Source of the DNA: Sulfurimonas sp.
GTDB lineage: Bacteria; Campylobacterota; Campylobacteria; Campylobacterales; Sulfurimonadaceae
DNA length: 10,873 bases
Direction: 5' to 3'
Assembly (NCBI GenBank): GCA_003978475.1
Contig: QNZR01000097.1
Location: 1-10,873, forward strand
Under the pieces are notes generated by a model, which saw only the letters and a list, made by a program, of their open reading frames with translations, was not told the DNA's origin and did not search any database. Position 1 is the first letter of the stretch; each line of letters begins with the position of its first letter. The position numbers and the translations under genes were made by a program. Shown here piece by piece: positions 1 to 7,038 of this stretch.

Positions 1-1
1 T

Positions 2-2155
2 ACGCTCTCTACGAGCATGAAGTCTGTCGGCGAAGTGATGGCAATCGGGCGCACCTTCAAAGAGTCTATGCAAAAGGCTCTCTGTTCCTTAGAGACGGGG
101 CTTTGCGGTTTTGATCCCATTGATGCTGATCTGGAATTTATCAAGCATGAAATTCGCCGCTCCAACGCCGAACGGATGCTCTATGTTGCTGAAGGTTTTC
201 GACGTGGTTTGAGCATCGATGAGATGTTTGAGTTGTGTGCCATTGATCCGTGGTTCCTTTACCAGATAGAAGAACTTGTAAACGCCGAGCAGCACATTGA
301 TATTGACCTTTTACACAATGAAACACAACTGCGCAAGATTAAGATCGATGGATTTTCCGATAAAAACATTGCCCGTCTCATCACCAAAAACTCTCGCGTC
401 ACGCTCAGTGAAAATGATGTCTATACGGCACGAAAAAAACTGGGGATCTCACTTGAATATAATGAAGTTGACACCTGTGCCGCAGAGTTTGAGGCACTCA
501 CACCCTACCTGTACTCCACCACCAATGTCACTAAAGTTCCAGAGAAAAAAAATCGTCACAGTGATACTAAAAAGGTACTGATTCTCGGTGGCGGTCCCAA
601 TCGTATCGGACAGGGAATTGAGTTTGACTACTGTTGTGTTCATGCTGCCTTTGCGCTCAAAGATATGGGCATTGAGACCATTATGTACAACTGTAATCCG
701 GAAACGGTATCGACCGATTACGATACCTCCGATGTCCTCTATTTTGAACCGATTGACTTTGAACATGTTCGCGAAGTCATTGACCACGAACAGCCCGATG
801 GCATTATTGTCCACTTTGGAGGGCAGACACCGTTAAAACTTGCCAATGCGCTCACGGCTATCGGCGCCAAGATTTCGGGCACATCTGCTCTGGTAATTGA
901 CTTGGCTGAAGATAGAGAGAAATTTTCTGCTTTTGTCAAAGCCCATCACCTTAAACAGCCGGATAACGGCTTGGCAACCACCAAAGAGCAGGCAGTAGTC
1001 ATTGCGGCGACCCTGGGCTACCCTGTTTTAGTACGCCCCTCATTTGTTCTGGGCGGTCGGGCTATGCGTATTGTCTATAACGAAGACGAACTCAATAAAT
1101 ACATGGACGAAGCCGTTTCCGTCAGTAATGATGCGCCGGTACTCGTAGATAAATTTTTAGATCAGGCTATTGAACTGGATGTTGATGCCATCTCTGACGG
1201 TAGCAACGTCTATATTGGTTCGGTCATGCAACATATTGAAGAGGCCGGCATTCACTCAGGCGACAGCGCCTGTTCACTGCCACCGGTCAACCTCTCTGAT
1301 GCCCTGATTAGCGAAGTGGAGCAGCAGACCAAACAGATTGCTCTTGGTTTGGGTGTCGTGGGATTACTCAATATCCAATATGCCATTTTTCAAAATGAAA
1401 TTTACCTGATTGAAGTCAATCCCCGAGCCTCACGTACCGTTCCCTTTGTCTCCAAAGCCACCGGTATACCCCTGGCCAAAGTGGCAACGCGGGTCATGAT
1501 GGGTGAAAATATCAGCGATGCACTGGCCTTTTATGACCACTACCGCGTCGTCATTGAAGATAACGGTGTCTTAAAGCCGCGTCTAAAAGGTCATGTTGCC
1601 ATTAAAGAAGCGGTCTTTCCGTTTAATAAGCTCTACGGTGCCGATCTGGTACTCTCACCGGAGATGAAATCAACGGGCGAGGTCATGGGAATCAGCTCCA
1701 ACTTCGGTGTCAGCTTTGCAAAATCCCAGATGGCGGCAGGCAATATTATTCCAACCAGCGGCACCTGCTTTTTATCATTCATCGATATGGACAAAAAACA
1801 TGCTCCCGAAATTGCACGCGGCTTACACGAAAATGGCTTTACTCTGGTCGCAACCGGAGGGACTCAGAAAGTGATTGAAGCAGCCGGCATTCCGTGTGAA
1901 CGTGTCCTTAAAATCTCCGAAGGTCGCCCCAATATTGAAGATACCATGAAAAACGGTGAGATTCATATGGCCATTAACACCTCAGACAACAACACTTCCA
2001 AGAAAGATGCCATTGTCATTCGACAGATTGTATTGAGTCGGAAAATTCCTTACTTTACCACTCTCTCAGCCGCACGGGCGACCATTGCCGCACTTTCTCA
2101 CATTGGCAATGATTCATGGAATCGTCCGCAGGCACTTCAAGACTATTTAGACTAG
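2..2155 (+). CDS. carB: Carbamoyl-phosphate synthase large subunit, 3' part (5' end outside window)
   Basis: Large subunit of carbamoyl-phosphate synthase, which makes carbamoyl phosphate from bicarbonate, glutamine-derived ammonia and ATP for pyrimidine and arginine synthesis in the cytoplasm. The reading frame is open to the window edge, and the first Met (base 17) lies in the internal conserved MKSVGEVMAIGRT segment, so it is not the true start. About 717 residues remain of a protein that is usually about 1,070-1,090. Counting from that Met, visible parts are the oligomerisation region (to about residue 180), then the second ATP-grasp domain starting at LGGGPNRIGQGIEFDYC. That domain contains CNPETVSTDYDTSD, GGQTPLKLA, RPSFVLGGRAM, HSGDSACSLP and IEVNPRASRTVPFVSKATG. 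The C-terminal MGS-like allosteric domain (from about 585) has VATGGT and SEGRPNIED. The stop TAG is one base before the next ATG, which suggests coupled translation. No lesion is seen. Confidence 0.97.
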   Translation, partial: TLSTSMKSVGEVMAIGRTFKESMQKALCSLETGLCGFDPIDADLEFIKHEIRRSNAERMLYVAEGFRRGLSIDEMFELCAIDPWFLYQIEELVNAEQHIDIDLLHNETQLRKIKIDGFSDKNIARLITKNSRVTLSENDVYTARKKLGISLEYNEVDTCAAEFEALTPYLYSTTNVTKVPEKKNRHSDTKKVLILGGGPNRIGQGIEFDYCCVHAAFALKDMGIETIMYNCNPETVSTDYDTSDVLYFEPIDFEHVREVIDHEQPDGIIVHFGGQTPLKLANALTAIGAKISGTSALVIDLAEDREKFSAFVKAHHLKQPDNGLATTKEQAVVIAATLGYPVLVRPSFVLGGRAMRIVYNEDELNKYMDEAVSVSNDAPVLVDKFLDQAIELDVDAISDGSNVYIGSVMQHIEEAGIHSGDSACSLPPVNLSDALISEVEQQTKQIALGLGVVGLLNIQYAIFQNEIYLIEVNPRASRTVPFVSKATGIPLAKVATRVMMGENISDALAFYDHYRVVIEDNGVLKPRLKGHVAIKEAVFPFNKLYGADLVLSPEMKSTGEVMGISSNFGVSFAKSQMAAGNIIPTSGTCFLSFIDMDKKHAPEIARGLHENGFTLVATGGTQKVIEAAGIPCERVLKISEGRPNIEDTMKNGEIHMAINTSDNNTSKKDAIVIRQIVLSRKIPYFTTLSAARATIAALSHIGNDSWNRPQALQDYLD

Positions 2156-2156
2156 C

Positions 2157-2594
2157 ATGACACAGTGGGTGTTTTTGGCACAAACCGACACCACTGTCGG
2201 CTTCCTTTCACAAGATGCCGCTAAATTACGTGCCATCAAGCAACGCCAATCGCATAAACCGTTTCTTAAAGTTTATCCGTCATTACAGGCATTTAAAACA
2301 GACCATTCCCATATTCCCAACCGGTACAAGTCTATGCTGCGGCGAACGAAAAAGTGCACCTTTATCTCTAAAGGTCGTGCCTTTCGTATTGTGTACGATG
2401 CAGAACACAACCGACTTCTTAAACGCTTTCGCTTTATGTACTCTACATCAGCCAACCAAAGCACTCACCGTTACGATAAAGAGTTTTGTATCCGTAATAG
2501 TGATATAATTGTCCAGGACTCTCGCGGTCTGACAGAAGAGAGTCCCTCGCGGATTGTGCAACTCGGAAAGAAAAAACGAAGGAAATTGCGATGA
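2157..2594 (+). CDS. Short Sua5/YciO/YrdC-domain protein (TsaC-like)
   Basis: A 145-residue protein resembling the TsaC/YrdC family, which makes threonylcarbamoyl-AMP for the t6A modification of ANN-decoding tRNAs. What can be seen: AQTDTTVGFLSQD (residues 8-20) matches the family's PTDT(V)YGL start. KQRQSHKPF (28-36) matches the KxRxxxKPL nucleotide/carbonate-binding motif. STSAN (96-100) matches the conserved SAN motif, and SPSRIVQL (129-136) matches the closing SPSTIVD strand. At 145 residues it is clearly shorter than E. coli TsaC (about 190), so middle segments are reduced. The tail is very basic (KKKRRKLR). The ATG follows the carB stop by one base without a clear ribosome site, so it is probably coupled to carB. 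Its end overlaps the next gene by ATGA. Family membership is fairly sure; that it is the organism's working TsaC is inference. Confidence 0.75.
   Translation: MTQWVFLAQTDTTVGFLSQDAAKLRAIKQRQSHKPFLKVYPSLQAFKTDHSHIPNRYKSMLRRTKKCTFISKGRAFRIVYDAEHNRLLKRFRFMYSTSANQSTHRYDKEFCIRNSDIIVQDSRGLTEESPSRIVQLGKKKRRKLR
2501..2545 (+). promoter_or_regulatory. Candidate internal promoter (extended -10) with 5'-end hairpin
   Basis: TGATATAAT at 2501-2509 is a perfect extended -10 box (TG, one base, TATAAT) inside the TsaC-like gene. There is no good -35 at the usual distance. About 7 bases downstream, where a transcript would begin, is an 8-base-pair perfect inverted repeat: GGACTCTC (2516-2523) and GAGAGTCC (2538-2545), with a 14-base loop. 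A transcript from here would carry a hairpin at its 5' end and a leader of about 75 bases before the membrane protein gene at 2591. It could equally be coding sequence that happens to look like a promoter. Confidence 0.3.
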
Positions 2595-3037
2595 GCAAAC
2601 TGGTACTGGCACTGCTTTCAGGAATGTTCTTTACATTTATCCTCGATTTTTTTCTTTTTTTAAGTTTTAAACTGCACTATATTGACCGCTATGGGATTGA
2701 TCTGTATTATAATATTCTCTTTGCCGATAACCAAAACGGCTTTTGGTACCTTGCCGGTACCATAATTTTAGGTTATTTCACCATCTATTTTAAAAACATG
2801 ACACTCACTGCCCTGCTTTTAGGCGTCCTGTTTGCCGGGGTCATAGCGCTCAATATTATCCCTGCATGGGGTGAGCAGGCGGCAAAAATGGTATTCATGA
2901 AGCCCAAACAGCGTCTCTTTGACGGTCGCCATATTTACCATGGTGATATATACTACGATGGTAGAAACGAAATTTACATGTATGACAATGACCTTCAACG
3001 TATCATTACTATTACAAAAAAGGATATAAAACCGTGA
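2591..3037 (+). CDS. Hypothetical three-helix inner-membrane protein
   Basis: A 148-residue protein that I do not recognise. It has three probable membrane helices: residues 4-28 (rich in Phe and Leu), about 50-67, and 70-92. A polar C-terminal domain of about 55 residues (from GEQAAKM) follows, rich in Tyr, Asp and His, with the stretch HIYHGDIYYDGRNEIYMYD. No catalytic motif stands out. The ATG overlaps the preceding stop (ATGA), and a ribosome site AAGGA lies at 2579-2583, 7 bases upstream. Its stop overlaps the GTG start of the following lipoprotein gene by 4 bases. It therefore sits in an operon with the lipoprotein and the ATP-grasp gene, which suggests a shared envelope role, but no function is assigned. 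Confidence 0.8.
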   Translation: MSKLVLALLSGMFFTFILDFFLFLSFKLHYIDRYGIDLYYNILFADNQNGFWYLAGTIILGYFTIYFKNMTLTALLLGVLFAGVIALNIIPAWGEQAAKMVFMKPKQRLFDGRHIYHGDIYYDGRNEIYMYDNDLQRIITITKKDIKP

Positions 3038-3609
3038 AACATATTTCGACTATCGGCTCAAACATACTCCTAGGCTCCGTCGGTATTACGGTCATGAGTG
3101 TGCTCAGCGGCTGTGAAGCACCCCAGGAAGAGGCACAAAATAAATTTTTGGTTATTGAACAACAGCCCAATGGAACCTATGTTGTTATTGAAGAACTCCC
3201 TACCGAAGGAGCCAGTAGAGCTATCATTCGGGAACGTGATGAAAACGGCAATATTACCGAGCGTTTTATGAACGAATCAGAAATGAAAGCCCTTGCCCAA
3301 CAGGAATATGAAAAGATGCAGCAGGGCAGTTCCGAACTCAATGCCGCTCCTTCGGGGGGCGATGCGGGAATGGGACTTGCCGGCACGATTCTTGCCGTAG
3401 CCGCCGGATCACTATTGGGTAATATGATTGGTAATGCACTCATGAATAACAAAAATTTTAAGCAGCACTCCAATCGTGTCAATAAATCTGCCTACAGCCG
3501 ATCGGCTTCGGGAGGAAAGTCAACGGCTAAAAGCAGTGGGAAAAAAAGTTTTTTTGGAGGTTCTCGTTCAGGAGCCTCCAAATCACGAGGAGGTTTTTTT
3601 GGCGGTTAA
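3034..3609 (+). CDS. UPF0323 family lipoprotein, Gly/Ser-rich tail ending in Gly-Gly
   Basis: A 191-residue lipoprotein that starts with GTG, overlapping the previous stop (GTGA). The N-terminus has Lys2, a hydrophobic segment and a lipobox LSGC with the lipidated Cys at 27. Next come a polar part with NGTYVVIEELP and RDENGNITERF, then a Gly/Ala-rich hydrophobic stretch at about 112-137 (GMGLAGTILAVAAGSLLGNM). Last is a basic Ser/Gly/Lys tail with two FFGG-like units, ending in Gly-Gly. This matches the UPF0323 family as I recall it from Campylobacter (Cj0371) and Helicobacter. The layout also resembles E. coli YgiB: lipobox, then a Gly/Met-rich hydrophobic segment, then a Ser/Gly tail. The function is unknown. 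The next gene, an ATP-grasp ligase, overlaps it by 11 bases, so the two products are probably made together and may act together. Confidence 0.85.
   Translation: MKHISTIGSNILLGSVGITVMSVLSGCEAPQEEAQNKFLVIEQQPNGTYVVIEELPTEGASRAIIRERDENGNITERFMNESEMKALAQQEYEKMQQGSSELNAAPSGGDAGMGLAGTILAVAAGSLLGNMIGNALMNNKNFKQHSNRVNKSAYSRSASGGKSTAKSSGKKSFFGGSRSGASKSRGGFFGG
3553..3601 (+). promoter_or_regulatory. Strong ribosome site for a TTG start, within competing hairpins
   Basis: GAGGAGG at 3587-3593 sits 5 bases before TTG (3599-3601) and decides the start of the ATP-grasp gene. CCTCC at 3575-3579 can pair with the upstream GGAGG (3556-3560) in an 8-pair stem TTTGGAGG/CCTCCAAA (3553-3560 with 3575-3582). It can instead pair with the ribosome-site GGAGG (3589-3593), with weaker A-U and G-U pairs extending outward to 3570/3598. 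The two hairpins exclude each other. The second would hide the ribosome site unless a ribosome finishing the lipoprotein opens it. Confidence 0.55.
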
Positions 3610-4780
3610 ACTACAAACAGTAGAGCCTCTTAATGACGCCTCTCTTGACGAACTCGGTTTTACATGGCATACCGATACCGACGGCAGCAAATATGTTGCC
3701 GATACACTGGTGTGTGTCAGTGATGCCGAAGCTATGGCGTATTACAACGCGGCCAATGAGCTTTATGATATGTACGTGGAAGCGGCAGAATATGTCATTG
3801 AAAATGATCTCTTTTTTGAGCTGGGTATTCCTTTTAACCTCATAGAAAGCATCAAAAAAAGCTGGGAAAATGATGTACACTGGCATATCTACGGACGTTT
3901 TGATTTTGCCGGCGGAATTGACGGTCAGCCAATCAAACTCATTGAGTTCAATGCCGACACCCCCACAGGACTCTATGAGAGTGCCGTACTGCAATGGGCA
4001 CTGCTAAAACACAACCATATGGATGAAGCACGCCAGTTCAATACCATCTATGAAGCCATTCAGGAAAATTTCAAACGTCTCATTACGCTCACTGAGGATA
4101 CGGCGCTTTTTGATGAACGCTATGACGGATGGAAAATTCTTTTCTCATCGGTAGAGGGCAGTGATGAAGAGGAGATGACTACCAAACTACTGCGCCAAAT
4201 AGCAACGGATGCCGGATTCAATACTGCTTTTGAATTTCTACAACACGTCCATTTTAATGATGAGGGTATTTTTGATTCCGATGACAATGCTTATGAATAC
4301 TGGTTTAAACTCTACCCCTGGGAAGATATTGGAACCGATGAGCCTGAACTTGCCGTCACGCTTACTAGTATCATGAATAACCAAAAGGCCATCATTCTCA
4401 ATCCGGCCTACACCTTACTTTTTCAATCCAAAGGAATCATGTGTATCCTTAAACAGCTTTTTCCCGACTCGCCCTACCTTCTTCCAACCTCTTTTGAACC
4501 GCTTGAAGGCATTAAGCAGGTTGAAAAACGGGTATTTGGTCGTGAAGGAGCCAATACAAAGATCATTGAAGCCGACGGCAATGTCAGTTATAGCACTGAG
4601 GGACCCTACGAAAACTACAAGGCACTCTATCAGGAGTTTGTCGATTTTCCTGCTGATACTCAGGGAAACAAATATCAGGCCGGCGTGTTCTTCGCCTATG
4701 AAGCTTGCGGGTTGGGCTTTCGCCGTGGCGGCGATGTCTTGGACAATATGAGCAAGTTTGTCGGCCATGTGCTGACATAA
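3599..4780 (+). CDS. Glutathionylspermidine synthase-like ATP-grasp ligase (YgiC/YjfC family)
   Basis: A 393-residue cytoplasmic enzyme of the ATP-grasp glutathionylspermidine synthase-like family. The best studied member, the synthetase domain of E. coli Gss, joins the Gly carboxylate of glutathione to spermidine. YgiC-type proteins lack the amidase half and their substrates are unclear. Visible matches to YgiC: GFTWHTD near residue 20, GRFDF (99-103), LIEFNADTPTGLYESA (114-129), FKLYPWE, VFGREGANTKIIE (from 312), EGPYENY and GFRRGGDVLDNMSKFVGH at the end. The frame is open upstream to an ATG at 3476, but that lies deep in the lipoprotein gene. TTG at 3599 has a near-ideal ribosome site and puts the start about 20 residues before GFTWHT, as in YgiC. 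It is paired with the UPF0323 lipoprotein. True glutathionylspermidine synthesis is not supported by the sequence alone. Confidence 0.88.
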   Translation: MAVKLQTVEPLNDASLDELGFTWHTDTDGSKYVADTLVCVSDAEAMAYYNAANELYDMYVEAAEYVIENDLFFELGIPFNLIESIKKSWENDVHWHIYGRFDFAGGIDGQPIKLIEFNADTPTGLYESAVLQWALLKHNHMDEARQFNTIYEAIQENFKRLITLTEDTALFDERYDGWKILFSSVEGSDEEEMTTKLLRQIATDAGFNTAFEFLQHVHFNDEGIFDSDDNAYEYWFKLYPWEDIGTDEPELAVTLTSIMNNQKAIILNPAYTLLFQSKGIMCILKQLFPDSPYLLPTSFEPLEGIKQVEKRVFGREGANTKIIEADGNVSYSTEGPYENYKALYQEFVDFPADTQGNKYQAGVFFAYEACGLGFRRGGDVLDNMSKFVGHVLT

Positions 4781-4798
4781 TATCATCAAGGAATTCTT

Positions 4799-5599
4799 AT
4801 GAAATATATTCTATCATTACTCCTGTTGCTCCTGCTGTTTAGCGGTTGCGAACCGATTGAAGAGGAGAGCGACACCACTATCAATACTGATTTTAAACCC
4901 AATGCCGTCAATACATGTAATTTAAACGATGAGAGTACATTGGGCTGTTTTGGTGCTGATCTGGAGTTTGGAGACAATGAAACACTCGTCGAGGGCACGT
5001 GGAGTCTCTATGCCAAACGGGATAGAAATCTGATGTATTACAATACGTATCTGTTCGGTTACCAATTTTCCGGCAACGGTTTTGCGCAGCCGCTCAATAA
5101 AAAACAGGAGTATTATACCTTAGCGTGGGGTATTGATCGTGATGGTACCAAAATCACGGTTGAGCATGAAGGCACACTGACTTATGTTGGTATTTTTGGC
5201 AGCGATACATCGTGTTACAAAGTCAAGCACAGTGCTTTTGGCAATGAAGAACTCAAACTGTGCCACGATCAGGACATTACAGGAGAAACCAACAATTTGG
5301 GCATCTATTCCGCTAATGTCAAATTCGGTAATTATACCTATGGCAACTATCCTGTTGTGGGAACATGGAACATATCGGAATACGGTGTTAAAGACGCCAA
5401 AATCAGCACCCATATCTTAGATGCCAACGGTACCGTACGAGCCGGTGGCGAGTGGGGTTTGAGCCGCGATGGAAAGGTGCTGCACATTAATGATAGCGCC
5501 TATCTGGTTAACGAATACCTCGATAACAACTGTCTTGTCTGCTTGAATATTAACGGCAATCTTATGACACCCCTAAAGCTCTGTAAAGCGGCGCCATGA
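4799..5599 (+). CDS. Hypothetical lipoprotein with two tandem repeats of one domain
   Basis: A 266-residue lipoprotein that I do not recognise. The signal peptide is Lys2, a Leu-rich core and lipobox FSGC with Cys17; an acidic linker EPIEEESD follows. The mature part shows an internal duplication. Unit 1 (about 51-155) has LEFGDNETLVEGTW, WGIDRDG, C139 and ELKLC. Unit 2 (about 168-262) has VKFGNYTYGNYPVVGTW, WGLSRDG, C245 and PLKLC. Each unit has a GTW strand, a WG(I/L)xRDG turn and a Cys pair 16-17 residues apart, which would suit a disulphide in the periplasm. The pattern suggests small beta-rich domains. The ribosome site AAGGA is at 4788-4792, 6 bases before ATG. It lies 18 bases after the ligase gene, so it may belong to that operon. 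No function is proposed. Confidence 0.82.
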   Translation: MKYILSLLLLLLLFSGCEPIEEESDTTINTDFKPNAVNTCNLNDESTLGCFGADLEFGDNETLVEGTWSLYAKRDRNLMYYNTYLFGYQFSGNGFAQPLNKKQEYYTLAWGIDRDGTKITVEHEGTLTYVGIFGSDTSCYKVKHSAFGNEELKLCHDQDITGETNNLGIYSANVKFGNYTYGNYPVVGTWNISEYGVKDAKISTHILDANGTVRAGGEWGLSRDGKVLHINDSAYLVNEYLDNNCLVCLNINGNLMTPLKLCKAAP

Positions 5600-5608
5600 T
5601 TCGGCGCC
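5590..5608 (+). terminator. GC hairpin at lipoprotein stop, possible weak terminator
   Basis: GGCGCC (5590-5595) and GGCGCC (5603-5608) form a six-pair all-GC stem with a 7-base loop that contains the lipoprotein stop codon. No run of T follows, so it is not a standard intrinsic terminator. It may protect the 3' end or act with Rho. It directly abuts the rho promoter. Confidence 0.3.
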
Positions 5609-5609
5609 C

Positions 5610-5639
5610 TTGACACAGCATATAAAAACGTTGTAAAAT
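5610..5639 (+). promoter_or_regulatory. Sigma-70 type promoter for rho
   Basis: TTGACA at 5610-5615, an 18-base spacer and TAAAAT at 5634-5639 (five of six matches to TATAAT) make a good housekeeping promoter. The predicted start is near 5646, leaving a leader of about 75 bases before the rho ATG at 5721. By hand count the 80 bases from 5641 to 5720 hold 16 C and 8 G, so the leader is G-poor. The ribosome site is TTAAGG (5705-5710), a rather long 10 bases before ATG. Confidence 0.6.
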
Positions 5640-5720
5640 GCTTTCCATAAATTCATTCTTTCAGATGGGTCTACAGTAATTTCTGCAATACATACTTTCA
5701 CATATTAAGGTAATCACAAT

Positions 5721-7037
5721 ATGAGCGAACCCAAACGCAACCATAAAAACTCTAAATCTCGCACTCATGTTCCTGTTGAAGGGCTAACCATAGAAGAACT
5801 CCGTACCAAATCTCTTGAAGTACTGGTGAACCTTGCACTCGAACTCAACATTGAACATCCCCAAGAGCTCAAGCGTCAGGATCTTATTTTTGAAATCTTG
5901 AAGTCACAGGTAGCCAAAGGTGGTTTTATTCTCTTTACCGGTATTCTAGAAGTCATGCCCGACGGTTACGGTTTTTTACGCTCCATTGACAAAAGCTTTA
6001 GTGACTCCTTAAATGACGCTTATGTTTCCGGTACCCAAATTAAACGGTTTGCCCTTCGTAACGGAGATATCGTGACCGGTCAGGTTCGCCCACCCAAAGA
6101 GCAGGAGCGTTACTATGCACTGCTCAAAATTGAAGCCATTAACTATATGCCGCCTGAAGAGAGTAAAAAACGTCCTCTCTTTGAAAACCTCACACCGCTT
6201 TACGCACTTGAACAGCTTAAACTTGAATATGGTGAAAACAGACTTACCGGACGCATGATGGATCTGTTTTCACCTATTGGAAAGGGACAACGAGGTCTGG
6301 TCGTCGCACCACCGCGTTCAGGAAAAACAGAACTCTTAAAAGAGATTGCTCACGGCATTGCCGCTAACCATCCCGATGCCGACTTAATGGTACTGCTGGT
6401 CGACGAACGTCCCGAAGAGGTCACGGATATGGAGCGTTCTGTCAAGGGAGAGGTTTACAGTTCCACATTTGATATGCCGGCAAAAAATCATGTCAAAGTA
6501 GCCGAAATGGTAATAGAGCGTGCCAAGCGTCATGTTGAACTGGGTAAAGACGTTATTATTTTACTGGACTCCATTACCCGTTTGGCTCGTGCCTACAATA
6601 CCGTGACTCCCTCAAGCGGTAAAGTACTCAGCGGTGGAGTCGATGCCAATGCCCTGCATAAACCCAAGCGTTTCTTTGGAGCGGCACGAAATATTGAAGA
6701 AGGGGGCAGTCTGACTATTATTGCAACAGCTCTGGTTGAAACAGGAAGCCGCATGGATGAGGTTATTTTTGAAGAGTTTAAAGGTACCGGAAACTCCGAG
6801 GTGGTACTTAGTCGTAAAATTGCCGAACGTCGTATCTACCCGGCTATTGATATTTTAAAATCCGGTACCCGCAAAGAGGAATTCCTTATTAGTCCGGAGA
6901 TTTTACAAAAAGTCTTTATTTTACGCTCAATGCTGCATAAACAAGATGATGAAGTCGAAGCACTGAAATTTCTTTACAATACCATGAAAAAGACGAAAAC
7001 CAATACCGAATTTTTAGAAAGCATGAACGCCCAATAA
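5721..7037 (+). CDS. rho: Transcription termination factor Rho
   Basis: ATP-driven RNA helicase, a ring hexamer that binds C-rich nascent RNA and stops transcription. 438 residues, slightly longer than E. coli Rho (419) because of a basic N-terminal extension (about 1-20). An N-terminal helical domain (21-62) is followed by the cold-shock-like RNA-binding domain, with EVMPDGYGFLRS at 77-88. The RecA-type ATPase domain has Walker A APPRSGKTE (196-204), LLVDERPEEV (225-234), Walker B DVIILLDSITR (277-287), the Q-loop LSGGVDANALHKPKRFFGAARN region (303-324), SLTIIATALVETGSRMDEVIFEEFKGTGN and AERRIYPAIDILKSGTR. All key residues look intact. The start is the ATG after TTAAGG. It has its own promoter, and the next gene, murI, starts one base after the stop, so the two are probably co-transcribed. 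Confidence 0.98.
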   Translation: MSEPKRNHKNSKSRTHVPVEGLTIEELRTKSLEVLVNLALELNIEHPQELKRQDLIFEILKSQVAKGGFILFTGILEVMPDGYGFLRSIDKSFSDSLNDAYVSGTQIKRFALRNGDIVTGQVRPPKEQERYYALLKIEAINYMPPEESKKRPLFENLTPLYALEQLKLEYGENRLTGRMMDLFSPIGKGQRGLVVAPPRSGKTELLKEIAHGIAANHPDADLMVLLVDERPEEVTDMERSVKGEVYSSTFDMPAKNHVKVAEMVIERAKRHVELGKDVIILLDSITRLARAYNTVTPSSGKVLSGGVDANALHKPKRFFGAARNIEEGGSLTIIATALVETGSRMDEVIFEEFKGTGNSEVVLSRKIAERRIYPAIDILKSGTRKEEFLISPEILQKVFILRSMLHKQDDEVEALKFLYNTMKKTKTNTEFLESMNAQ

Positions 7038-7038
7038 G

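Noticed and set aside
89..295. Minus-strand open frame inside carB, and similar antisense or shifted frames inside carB, rho, murI, dnaX and norC.
   Set aside because: They lie within strongly conserved genes, have no ribosome sites or recognisable protein features, and are explained as shadows of the real coding frames.
3476..3598. Upstream extension of the ATP-grasp frame to ATG 3476 (434 residues).
   Set aside because: It overlaps 134 bases of the lipoprotein gene and lacks a ribosome site. YgiC-type proteins begin about 20 residues before the GFxxHT motif, which fits the TTG at 3599.
5665..5679. Four-codon open frame (ATG to TAA) in the rho leader as a leader peptide.
   Set aside because: No ribosome site and too short to distinguish from chance.
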